Below are positions 1 to 6,323 of a stretch of 15,425 nucleotides of DNA, one piece after another. How positions within the stretch are numbered: position 1 is the first letter of the stretch; the number at the start of each line of letters is the position of its first letter. This stretch comes from Treponema sp. GTDB lineage: Bacteria; Spirochaetota; Spirochaetia; Treponematales; Breznakiellaceae. The translations under genes and the position numbers were made by a program. Location of the stretch: assembly GCA_031266255.1 (NCBI GenBank), contig JAISBK010000130.1:1-15425 (forward strand), in the 5' to 3' direction. Below the pieces are notes generated by a model, which saw only the letters and a program-made list of their open reading frames with translations, was not told the DNA's origin and did not search any database.

Positions 1-865
1 TGTGCCGGGTAAGGTCGTAGTTGGATCGATTGTGAATCCCCTCGAGTTCCTTCCAGCCCATAGGAAAAAGGTACTCGATATCGTACGCGTCCTTGGCGTA
101 ATGGGCAAGCTCCTGGGGGCCGTGCTGGTGCCAGCGAAGATGATCCATCTGGATGCCGATTTTCTCGTAATAGGCCCAGCGCCGTCTTCTCCATTCGTTA
201 AACCATTCCTCGTCAGTACCCGGTTTGACAAAATACTGCATCTCCATCTGTTCGAATTCGCAGGTACGGAAGATGAAATTCTTGGTAACGATTTCGTTCC
301 TAAAGGCCTTACCAATCTGGGCGATGCCAAAGGGGACTTTCATACGGTTGGATTGGATGATGTTCTTGTAATTGACGTAGATTCCCTGGGCGGTTTCAGG
401 CCTCAAGTAGAGGGTATTAGCCCCCTCTTCCACCGGGCCGATATGCGTTTTGAACATGAGGTTGAACTTACGGGTATCGGTAAGTTCCCCTCCACATTCG
501 GGACAGTGCTTTGCGGCCAGGTTCGCTTCGGGGATCTGGTCTGCCCGAAACCGGGTCTTGCACTGCTTACAGTCCACCAAGGGATCGGTAAAATTCTCCA
601 CATGCCCTGAAGCCTCCCATACCCGGGGGTGCATCAAAATAGCCGCATCCAAGCCCACAATCGAGTCCTGGAGCTTGGTCATCTCCTTCCACCAATTCTG
701 GGCAATGCGATTTTTCAGCTCGATTCCCAAAGGCCCGTAATCCCAGGCGCCGCTTTGGCCCCCATAAATTTCCGATGATTGAAACACAAAACCCCGCCGT
801 TTGGCAAGGGATGTGATTTTTTCCATGCTTGCTTTTCCTTGATACTCGGTTACTGGTTCCGACAT
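1..865 (-). CDS. glyS: Glycyl-tRNA synthetase, 5' part (runs off the window)
   Basis: Charges tRNA-Gly with glycine in the cytoplasm. It is the single-chain (alpha2) class II type, not the two-subunit GlyQ/GlyS type. Translating the minus strand from 865 gives 288 residues with no stop before the window edge, so the 3' part is missing. Visible landmarks are the N-terminal RRGFVFQSSEIYGG block (residues 23-36), WDYGPLG (41-47), two Cys pairs (C99/C102 and C121/C124) that look like a zinc-binding insertion, RPETAQGIYVNY (155-166), and class II motif 2 as FGIAQIGKAFRNEI (179-192). The start is set by AAGGAG five bases before the ATG; Met14 is an alternative but has no comparable site. The gene follows a ComFB-like gene with a terminator between them, so it is probably transcribed separately. 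Identity is secure; only the C-terminal half, with motif 3 and the anticodon-binding domain, is unseen. Confidence 0.96.
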   Translation of the reverse strand, partial: MSEPVTEYQGKASMEKITSLAKRRGFVFQSSEIYGGQSGAWDYGPLGIELKNRIAQNWWKEMTKLQDSIVGLDAAILMHPRVWEASGHVENFTDPLVDCKQCKTRFRADQIPEANLAAKHCPECGGELTDTRKFNLMFKTHIGPVEEGANTLYLRPETAQGIYVNYKNIIQSNRMKVPFGIAQIGKAFRNEIVTKNFIFRTCEFEQMEMQYFVKPGTDEEWFNEWRRRRWAYYEKIGIQMDHLRWHQHGPQELAHYAKDAYDIEYLFPMGWKELEGIHNRSNYDLTRH

Positions 866-962
866 ACTGACTCCTTATTTACGAAAATCCCTGGATTGTT
901 TGCCAATTATCGGGTTTTTAGAAATGCTCATGCCTAGTATATATAAAAGCAGGGTAAAAGGC

Positions 963-988
963 GAGAGGCTGGCTCGGTATAGCCTCCC
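963..988 (-). terminator. Weak terminator hairpin after the ComFB-like gene
   Basis: On the minus strand an 8-pair stem (GGGAGGCT with AGCCTCTC, one G-U pair) and a ten-base loop begin three bases after the ComFB-like stop codon and are followed by GCCTTTTACC. The stem is good but the T run is only four bases, so termination may be partial. It separates this gene from glyS. A TATACT box further along the same strand (near 935-940) could serve glyS, but I see no matching -35. Confidence 0.5.
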
Positions 989-990
989 CC

Positions 991-1287
991 TTAATCATGG
1001 GAAGGGTTAACCCGTATTTTTTCAATGGCCGTAGAGACGGCTTCCCGCACACTGGCAGCATAGGCTTCATCGGTCATGGCTTGGGCTGCATAAAGGGTTC
1101 CTAAGAGGGAGAAACGGTAGAGGGGTTTTACCATATTCAAAGCCATAGCCGCCATATCAACCACACATTCATTACAACGGCACAGCTCCCCTTCAAAGGC
1201 TGCAAGCTGCTGTTCAAGTTCATCAAAAACAAGCTTTTCCGCTTGATTTTCCAAAAGTTCAAAATCATATTGATCAATTAATGCCAT
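991..1287 (-). CDS. ComFB-family small protein
   Basis: A 98-residue cytoplasmic protein matching the late-competence ComFB family (PF10719). The diagnostic part is C36-x-C38-x2-C41-x2-D44 followed by MAALN-type helix residues (ALN at 49-51) and KPLY (54-57), which fits the family pattern CxCxxCxxDvxALALNxxxPxY. The rest is helical, and its first half is acidic. The Cys cluster is thought to bind zinc. Family members were described as part of the B. subtilis comF operon and more recently as receptors of cyclic di-nucleotides; no competence genes sit beside this one, so a signalling role is the more economical guess. The ATG has a modest AAGGGA about eight bases upstream. A TATAAT hexamer at 1359-1364 suggests its own promoter between it and dnaB. 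The family call rests on motif recognition alone. Confidence 0.72.
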   Translation of the reverse strand: MALIDQYDFELLENQAEKLVFDELEQQLAAFEGELCRCNECVVDMAAMALNMVKPLYRFSLLGTLYAAQAMTDEAYAASVREAVSTAIEKIRVNPSHD

Positions 1288-1358
1288 TTGTTTTTCCCTT
1301 ATCGTTCTTCCTTTCTTCTTAATTTTATACCATTTAGAGAGGCTACTAACGCATGAGC

Positions 1359-1364
1359 ATTATA
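1359..1364 (-). promoter_or_regulatory. Possible -10 box for the ComFB-like gene
   Basis: A perfect TATAAT on the minus strand lies 71 bases before the ComFB-like ATG and just past the dnaB stop. No recognisable -35 sits 16-18 bases upstream. A second AT-rich candidate (TATAAA) lies closer to the gene. This is offered only as a weak sign that the gene can be transcribed separately from dnaB. Confidence 0.25.
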
Positions 1365-1386
1365 GACGTATGGTGCTTAGTCATAT

Positions 1387-2736
1387 CTACTGATTATAAC
1401 TATTCTGAACCGGTGATACAAATTTTGTGTATTTTGCCATAAAGAGCAGCTCAATGGTACCCACCGGACCATTTCGCTGTTTGGCCAGGATGAGATTCGT
1501 CTTCTTGCCCTGTTCCATATCCGTATCATCAGGTTTCTGGTCTGAATCCCGTTCCCGATGCAGAAACATAACCACATCCGCATCTTGCTCAATGGAGCCT
1601 GATTCCCTAATACTCGATAGATTCGGCTTGTCCTTCTCCGCTTCCCGGGTAAGCTGAGAAAGAGCCACGATGGGAATCTTCAGTTCCCGGGCCAGACTTT
1701 TCAGGGAACGAGAAATTTCAGCGATTTGTTCATGCCGCTGGATCCTGGAATTTTCAGAATTTATCAGGGTAAGATAATCAATGAAGATGATTTCCACCTG
1801 CTGCTGGGCCCGCAATCGTCTTGCCTGGGCTCGGAGATCCAGGAGCTTCATGTTGGGCATGTCCACAATGTACAGGGGAGCGTCGTAGATATTACTCGCC
1901 GCTTCCAGGAGATTGGTAAAATCTGCCGCAGTGAGAAACCCGGTTCTAATGGCATTAGCGTGGATCATGGCTTCGCTGGAGATGAGCCGCAGCATGAGGG
2001 CCAGATCCGACATTTCCAAGGTAAAAAACGCGGTGGGAATTTTATTTCTGATGGCAATATGGGAAGCCATGGTTAAGGCCAGGGCAGTCTTTCCCATAGA
2101 CGGCCGTGCCCCAATGATGATGAGTTCAGAAGCCTGAAAACCAGCGGTTAATTTATCCAGCTCATCAAACCCAGACGGAATCCCGGTGATGTTCTTTTTT
2201 AACTTATAGAGCCGGTCAATGACCTCAATGGTCTGTTTAAGAATCTCCTTGGTGTCTCTAAAACTAAAACTCTGGCGTTTGTCGTTGAGTTCAAAAATCT
2301 GCTGCTGCGTCTCTTCCAGAATACTCCGAGATTCCTGAGATTCATCAAACGCGTTGGCGATTATCTCGTGGGAAACCCGGATCAAGGCCCGTCTCAGGGC
2401 ATAATTCTGTACGGTTTGAGCATAATATTCAATGTTGGCGCTGGAAGGCACTACATTGGTGAGGGATGCGACATAGGCAGGGCCGCCCGCTTCTTCAAGT
2501 TTACCGTTTTGGCGAAGCTCTTCAGAAACGGTCAGAATATCCGCAGTGAGTCCCTTGTTAAAAAGATGCAGGACAGCATCATAGACCTTATTATTGGCGT
2601 GGGAATAAAAATCATCTGGCCGCAAATACTGTATGACCGTGGCTATTGCTTCTTTATCCAATAATAAGGCTCCCAGGGTTGCTTGTTCTGCCATATCATC
2701 ATGAGGGGGGATTTTATCTTTCAATCCTGGACCCAT
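1387..2736 (-). CDS. dnaB: Replicative DNA helicase DnaB
   Basis: Hexameric helicase that unwinds DNA at the replication fork and binds primase. The protein is 449 residues, the normal length for the family. The N-terminal helical domain starts with the typical LKDKIPPHDDMAEQATLGALL (5-24 region). The RecA-like motor carries Walker A GARPSMGKT (209-217), FTLEMS (238-243), Walker B IIFID (316-320), ALSQL (358-362) and RESGSIEQDADVV (377-389). The 2736 start is preferred because it includes the conserved residues before Met15; its ribosome site (TAGGGA) is weak, and the gene begins 24 bases after the rplI stop, so translation may lean on rplI. It is the last gene of the rpsF-ssb-rpsR-(membrane protein)-rplI-dnaB series. 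No inteins or insertions are visible. I see no clear terminator after it. Confidence 0.97.
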   Translation of the reverse strand: MGPGLKDKIPPHDDMAEQATLGALLLDKEAIATVIQYLRPDDFYSHANNKVYDAVLHLFNKGLTADILTVSEELRQNGKLEEAGGPAYVASLTNVVPSSANIEYYAQTVQNYALRRALIRVSHEIIANAFDESQESRSILEETQQQIFELNDKRQSFSFRDTKEILKQTIEVIDRLYKLKKNITGIPSGFDELDKLTAGFQASELIIIGARPSMGKTALALTMASHIAIRNKIPTAFFTLEMSDLALMLRLISSEAMIHANAIRTGFLTAADFTNLLEAASNIYDAPLYIVDMPNMKLLDLRAQARRLRAQQQVEIIFIDYLTLINSENSRIQRHEQIAEISRSLKSLARELKIPIVALSQLTREAEKDKPNLSSIRESGSIEQDADVVMFLHRERDSDQKPDDTDMEQGKKTNLILAKQRNGPVGTIELLFMAKYTKFVSPVQNSYNQ

Positions 2737-2760
2737 ACCCTAATCCCTACAACCGATGGA

Positions 2761-3375
2761 CTACCCCTCTACTGGTACAGATCCCCCTGCTTGCGGTTCA
2801 ACCGGATTATTCGCGACTGGGGCTGTTTCTGGCGCGCTTCCTGTTTGGGGGTTGTGCGCTGGCTCAGACTCTACGTTCCTGCGGCGTCGGGCCTTCCCAG
2901 AAGCAGTCGTTCTGGTTTCGGTTTTAAGGACCTGTCCCTGGACGGTAAGGCTTACTTCTGCTGCAGCACTTTCATAGAGTCTAACCAGAACCTTATATTT
3001 TCCCACACTCTTAAAGGTATTTCCTGCTAGTTCTATCCGTTTTCGTTCGATCTGGAAGCCCAGCTTGGAAAGTTCGTCCGATACGGTCTGGTTAGTAACT
3101 GCGCCGTAGAGTTTACCGTTAGCCCCGGCAGGCATGGTTATCGTCAGGTCCAAGCCTTCTAATCTTTCCTTAATACTCGCCGCATCTTTTCGTTTATCTG
3201 TCTTGCGAGCCTCAATCTCTCCTCGCCGGGCTTCAAACAGCGCAATAGTTCGTTCCGTATAGGGAAGCGCAATGGAACGGGGGAAAAGAAAATTCCGCGC
3301 ATAGCCCTTGGCTACCTCTTTTACATCCCCTTCTTCTCCCAGGGTAGGGAGGTCTTTGTTCAAAATGACTTTCAT
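2761..3375 (-). CDS. rplI: 50S ribosomal protein L9 with a long C-terminal tail
   Basis: Large-subunit protein that binds 23S rRNA near the L1 stalk base. The N-terminal globular domain carries the family signature GEEGDVKEVAKGYARNFLFP (13-32). A charged linking helix (about 42-74) leads to the C-terminal domain (about 75-150). L9 usually ends near residue 150, but this copy has 204: the last 50 residues begin with a basic RRRR patch (KARRRR, 161-166) and continue as a Pro/Ala/Gly/Glu-rich, apparently disordered tail. The ATG has a good AAGGAG eight bases upstream. The gene sits between the membrane protein gene and dnaB in the operon. The extension is in frame and ends at a clean TAG just before dnaB, so it does not look like a frameshift. 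Confidence 0.96.
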   Translation of the reverse strand: MKVILNKDLPTLGEEGDVKEVAKGYARNFLFPRSIALPYTERTIALFEARRGEIEARKTDKRKDAASIKERLEGLDLTITMPAGANGKLYGAVTNQTVSDELSKLGFQIERKRIELAGNTFKSVGKYKVLVRLYESAAAEVSLTVQGQVLKTETRTTASGKARRRRNVESEPAHNPQTGSAPETAPVANNPVEPQAGGSVPVEG

Positions 3376-3427
3376 ATTACAAGCTCCTTGTTATATTAGC
3401 ACGGATCCAGTCATGAACACGCCATGA

Positions 3428-4507
3428 TCACATCCCCGGAGTAGAGGATGATCCGTCAGATTTCGGTACCCGAAAGGGCAGCCAATGTTCTGCAATGCCG
3501 AGGATACCCAATGCTCCCAAGGCAAGCAGGTTAATTTTTGGACTGCATATCAGAATGATAAGCAGTATATTAAGTCCCACCCGTATCAGGGGCGGTAAAC
3601 TTCTCTGGGATAGGATATACAGCACAATACCCCCTCCCTGGGCCAGGTACAACAGGGCGCATATCGTTACCATATTCCAAGCGGCTATCTCAAGCGGGGC
3701 TATCCCGGTGATGGTCCCGCCTAAAACCCCTAAGAGGGATAGGGACAACACCCAAATAAGCCCCGGAACCGCATGAAACTGAATAAGCCCATTCCCCACC
3801 CGTATACGTCGGATAAGCCCAACACATACTAGGCTTAACTGTCGATTGATGAAAAAGACCACCCCGCAAGCAGCCAAACCGCCGCCGCGAAGGGCTATCG
3901 AACCAAACTGAGCAATAAGGGCTTCAGGATCAAGCTGCTGTTCCAAAAGAGAACGCTGTACCACATCGGTTCCCGCAGAAGCAATAGAAAGGGAACTAAA
4001 CAATTCCGCTTGGGATTTAAGGAGGGCCGTAAATCCCTGGCTATCCCGGGTTACCTCAATAATATACCAACAGGTCAAGACCCCGATCCCGGAACCGATT
4101 ATGAGCCGGTATGCAGTTGATAAGAAACCATAAGCACTATGGAAGGGTGGACCTACTATCCACGTAAAGACCAGCAACATCATGGTAAAATAGAGCAGAT
4201 TCAGCCATAAATATGCCCCAGTACCTGGGGACACTAGGGTCCACCCTAGGGAAATCACCCCGTTTCCCCCTGCCGCAAGGAGCGCACTCGTCCAAGCAGA
4301 CCTGCGGTTATACCCATAAGCCATAAACCCCACAGGAACCAAAAAGAAAAACACCGGAAACCCACTTCGGATGATGGCTACGGAAATAACCGCACTCAAC
4401 AAGGCAGGCAACACCGCTATCCCAAGAAAAACCGGATTTACCCGTTTTTTCTTGGGGTGCGGCATATCTCTAGGCGCCGATGTTTCAGGGATACGCGGAT
4501 CAGCCAT
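3428..4507 (-). CDS. Polytopic membrane protein, possibly DUF2232/YybS-like
   Basis: A 359-residue protein with a short charged N-terminus (KKKR at 19-22) and about eight or nine hydrophobic segments, for example at about 27-48, 50-66, 72-92, 98-118, 135-155, 205-222, 250-275 and 305-330. There are no catalytic motifs I recognise. The place in the operon, between rpsR and rplI-dnaB, matches that of YybS (DUF2232, PF09991) next to rplI/dnaC in Bacillus, and the topology is compatible, so I infer a distant YybS-like protein. Its molecular job is unknown. The chosen start follows the rpsR stop by 16 bases and lacks any clear Shine-Dalgarno site (GCATCCTGCGTTC precedes the ATG), so it probably depends on ribosomes leaving rpsR. 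A later start cannot be excluded. Confidence 0.75.
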   Translation of the reverse strand: MADPRIPETSAPRDMPHPKKKRVNPVFLGIAVLPALLSAVISVAIIRSGFPVFFFLVPVGFMAYGYNRRSAWTSALLAAGGNGVISLGWTLVSPGTGAYLWLNLLYFTMMLLVFTWIVGPPFHSAYGFLSTAYRLIIGSGIGVLTCWYIIEVTRDSQGFTALLKSQAELFSSLSIASAGTDVVQRSLLEQQLDPEALIAQFGSIALRGGGLAACGVVFFINRQLSLVCVGLIRRIRVGNGLIQFHAVPGLIWVLSLSLLGVLGGTITGIAPLEIAAWNMVTICALLYLAQGGGIVLYILSQRSLPPLIRVGLNILLIILICSPKINLLALGALGILGIAEHWLPFRVPKSDGSSSTPGM

Positions 4508-4523
4508 GAACGCAGGATGCTAT

Positions 4524-4847
4524 CTAATCAGCTACAAAAGGAAGCAACGCGATAACCCGGGCCCGTTTAATAGCCACCGCCAAGGCCCGCTGGTGTTTGG
4601 CACAAGTACCCGTAATACGCCGGGGCAGGATCTTCCCTCGTTCGGTAATGAACCGGCGAAGGACATCCGCATCTTTGTACTCTATTTTGAGTTTCTGGAG
4701 GCAGAATTTGCAGACCTTTTTTTTAAAAAAAACCTTGCCCTTGCCGCCTCGGACGACTCGCTCGTCCCCTTCCCGGCCTTCCATAGGTACATCTCCTCGA
4801 TCCGGCCGAGGCGGACGTTCTACTTCATTGTATTTTTCATCAGACAT
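4524..4847 (-). CDS. rpsR: 30S ribosomal protein S18
   Basis: Small-subunit platform protein that pairs with S6. The S18 core spans about 40-104 with KVFFKKKVCKFC, DVLRRFITERGKILPRR (61-77) and TGTCAKHQRALAVAIKRARV. C46, C49, C82 and H85 form the zinc-binding set seen in C+ type S18 proteins. The protein is 107 residues against the usual 75-80; the extra part is an acidic/Pro-rich N-terminal arm of about 35 residues. The ATG has AAGGAG six bases upstream. It belongs to the rpsF-ssb-rpsR operon. The Lys run is written as T8 followed by A8 (4717-4732), an unusual double homopolymer in an essential gene. Confidence 0.97.
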   Translation of the reverse strand: MSDEKYNEVERPPRPDRGDVPMEGREGDERVVRGGKGKVFFKKKVCKFCLQKLKIEYKDADVLRRFITERGKILPRRITGTCAKHQRALAVAIKRARVIALLPFVAD

Positions 4848-4901
4848 ACTTATCTCCTTGGATTATTTGGAAAATCCCCTGATGGATTAGGGTGTAATAG
4901 C

Positions 4902-5396
4902 TTAGAACGGAATGTCATCGGTAAACCCATCTTGGGATGCCCCGCCTTGGGGATCCCGTACCGGAGGTCTCCGCTCAGGAAAACCCTCTCCCCGATGATC
5001 CTGGTAAGTACCCTGTCCATAAGAACCATTGCCCCCCAAACTAGTCCCTGGTCCTGGAGCACTACCCGGACCACTACCACCGAGGAGTTGTAAATTATTG
5101 GCAATAATTTCCACCTTTGATCGGTTTTGGCCATCCTGTTCCCAGCGATCCTGGCGAAGCTCTCCATCAATCCCCACTAATTTACCTCTGATGAGATACT
5201 GGTTGAGAGCTTCGCCTTGCCTGCCCCAGATAACGATATCAAAAAAATTCGCCTCATCCACCCATTGGTCACCGTTCTTGCGACGGCGATTCACCGCAAT
5301 AGAAAATTTACTTACTGCCTGACCACTGGCGGTATACTTGAGTTCTGCATCCCGGGTCAGTCTCCCGATTAAAACAACATGGTTTAGATCAGCCAT
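4902..5396 (-). CDS. ssb: Single-stranded DNA-binding protein
   Basis: Coats single-stranded DNA during replication, repair and recombination. The protein has 164 residues from the chosen start. The OB fold covers about 1-105 (MADLNHVVLIGRLTRDAELK at the start, FFDIVIWGRQGEALNQYL in the middle). A Gly/Pro/Gln-rich flexible linker follows, and the chain ends in the acidic partner-binding tip DDIPF. An upstream in-frame ATG exists at 5417, but it lies inside rpsF, while the 5396 ATG has AAGGAGG six bases upstream overlapping the rpsF stop; this fixes the start and leaves 10 bases between the two genes. It lies between rpsF and rpsR, a common bacterial arrangement. Confidence 0.97.
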   Translation of the reverse strand: MADLNHVVLIGRLTRDAELKYTASGQAVSKFSIAVNRRRKNGDQWVDEANFFDIVIWGRQGEALNQYLIRGKLVGIDGELRQDRWEQDGQNRSKVEIIANNLQLLGGSGPGSAPGPGTSLGGNGSYGQGTYQDHRGEGFPERRPPVRDPQGGASQDGFTDDIPF

Positions 5397-5406
5397 GGAT
5401 TCCTCC

Positions 5407-5688
5407 TTATGCCTCAATCTTTACAAAGAGGTACTTAAGGATATGGGCATTCAGTTTAAATATCCGATCAAGTACCGCAACTTTTACCGGATCAACCTTG
5501 AGGGTGAAGAGGACGTACCTCCCCCGCCTTCTTTTCTTAATTTCATAGGCTAGATCCTTATCGCCGACTTCATCGGTTTTTTCGATCTCCCCTCCCTGGG
5601 CAGCCAGGTCCGCCAAGACTTGTTCTCTACCAGCCTTGTGTTGGTCTTCTTCTAAAGGAAAAATGACGGTAAGCTCATACCGACGCAT
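5407..5688 (-). CDS. rpsF: 30S ribosomal protein S6
   Basis: Small-subunit platform protein and partner of S18. The length of 93 residues is normal. It starts MRRYELTVIFPLEEDQ and has the S6 ferredoxin-like pattern, including DKDLAYEIKKRRRGRYVLF (about 44-62) and the C-terminal LNAHILKYLFVKIE. There is a strong AAGGAGG five bases before the ATG. It is the first gene of the minus-strand operon and has a recognisable promoter and a structured leader just upstream. In many bacteria the S6:S18 pair represses its own operon through an rpsF leader RNA; a CCG triplet lies just before the ribosome site here (see findings). Confidence 0.97.
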   Translation of the reverse strand: MRRYELTVIFPLEEDQHKAGREQVLADLAAQGGEIEKTDEVGDKDLAYEIKKRRRGRYVLFTLKVDPVKVAVLDRIFKLNAHILKYLFVKIEA

Positions 5689-5715
5689 GGGTCCTCCTTA
5701 CGGACTAAAAAAATG

Positions 5716-5734
5716 ATCCATCTCAAAGATGGAT
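5716..5734 (-). promoter_or_regulatory. Terminator-like hairpin in the rpsF leader
   Basis: On the minus strand a perfect 8-pair stem (ATCCATCT / AGATGGAT) with a three-base TTG loop is followed after two bases by seven T residues (5713-5707). It lies between the predicted transcription start (near 5743) and the rpsF ribosome site. Only three of eight pairs are G-C, so it would be a weak terminator; it could act as an attenuator, as an mRNA-protecting 5' hairpin, or as part of an S6:S18 control element. Confidence 0.5.
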
Positions 5735-5749
5735 AAAGAGGTTTTTAAT

Positions 5750-5777
5750 ACTATAAATAAAGATAATGCTTCGTCAA
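5750..5777 (-). promoter_or_regulatory. Promoter of the rpsF operon
   Basis: The minus strand has TTGACG (5777-5772), a 16-base spacer and TATAGT (5755-5750), each matching five of six sigma70 consensus bases. The predicted start point near 5743 would give a leader of about 55 bases that contains the 5716-5734 hairpin. This is the best-formed promoter in the window and is placed where a strong ribosomal-protein promoter is expected. Confidence 0.7.
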
Positions 5778-5819
5778 GCGGGGAACCCCAGGGATTTTAC
5801 GAATGAGGAAGGGATTTGG

Positions 5820-5834
5820 GGTGAAAAATTCACC
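5820..5834. promoter_or_regulatory. 15-base palindrome in the divergent rpsF/oadG region
   Basis: GGTGAAAAATTCACC is a perfect inverted repeat of six bases around AAA. It lies about 40 bases behind the rpsF -35 and about 70 bases before the likely oadG promoter, a reasonable place for an activator or repressor site. No regulator gene is nearby, so the binding protein is unknown. Its T/A content and spacing do not favour a terminator. The rest of the 5689-6030 gap holds only the promoters and hairpin listed here. Confidence 0.35.
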
Positions 5835-5903
5835 AGGCAATAAACCTCATAACTCGGGGGCATTTCTTGATACTATCTATAAATAAGGAATACGAATGGT
5901 CTC

Positions 5904-5933
5904 TTGCATTTTTTCTTATGTTTCTAGTATCAT
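5904..5933 (+). promoter_or_regulatory. Possible promoter of the oad operon
   Basis: TTGCAT (5904-5909), an 18-base spacer and TATCAT (5928-5933) form a plausible sigma70 promoter about 100 bases before oadG. TAGTAT (5925-5930) with a 15-base spacer is an alternative. The -10 region overlaps TAGTATCA (5925-5932), whose inverted copy TGATACTA lies at 5868-5875; such a pair could be an operator, but this is inference. Confidence 0.4.
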
Positions 5934-6030
5934 AGTAGTGATAATAATTTAAAAACAAACCTAGGATGTAGCGTTTAGGCTTACAAGATTTGTGCCGGTA
6001 TATGAAGATTGGTGGATACCAGGAGGGTTT

Positions 6031-6297
6031 ATGACCATAGCTGTCATGTTGGAACAAAGCGGGGTGATTACCCTGTTGGGTATGGGAATCGTGTTTGGAT
6101 TCTTGGCTATTATGATTATCTGCATCAGTACCTTGGGAAAGGTAATCCATGCCTTGGGCTGGGATAAAGATGTTGCATCGGCAGGAATAAGCCCTACCGG
6201 GCCTATAGTGCCCGTTAGAAACAGTACCAGTAACGACGGGGTAATAAGCGCGGTTATCGCTGCGGCGGTTACTGAATATCGTAAGACTCATTCTTAA
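6031..6297 (+). CDS. oadG: Oxaloacetate decarboxylase-type Na+ pump, gamma subunit
   Basis: Small membrane subunit that holds the alpha and beta subunits of the sodium-pumping decarboxylase together. It has 88 residues, typical for OadG: one N-terminal membrane helix (about 11-33, VITLLGMGIVFGFLAIMIIC), a short soluble stretch, and the common C-terminal pattern NDGVISAVIAAAVTEYRK. The start at 6031 is favoured because AGGAGG sits four bases before it; a GTG at 5992 in the same frame would add 13 residues but has no ribosome site. It is first in the operon, 26 bases before oadA. Gamma subunits are poorly conserved, so the call relies mainly on the helix, the size and the neighbours. Confidence 0.88.
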   Translation: MTIAVMLEQSGVITLLGMGIVFGFLAIMIICISTLGKVIHALGWDKDVASAGISPTGPIVPVRNSTSNDGVISAVIAAAVTEYRKTHS

Positions 6298-6323
6298 ATT
6301 TTTTTACATAAGGAGCTTAGAAA

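Noticed and set aside
2..610. Long plus-strand open frame of about 200 codons at the left edge
   Set aside because: It lies antisense to glyS, whose minus-strand translation carries clear synthetase motifs; the plus-strand product has no recognisable features.
5992..6030. Upstream GTG start for oadG
   Set aside because: No ribosome site precedes it, while the ATG at 6031 has AGGAGG at the right distance and gives the usual OadG size.
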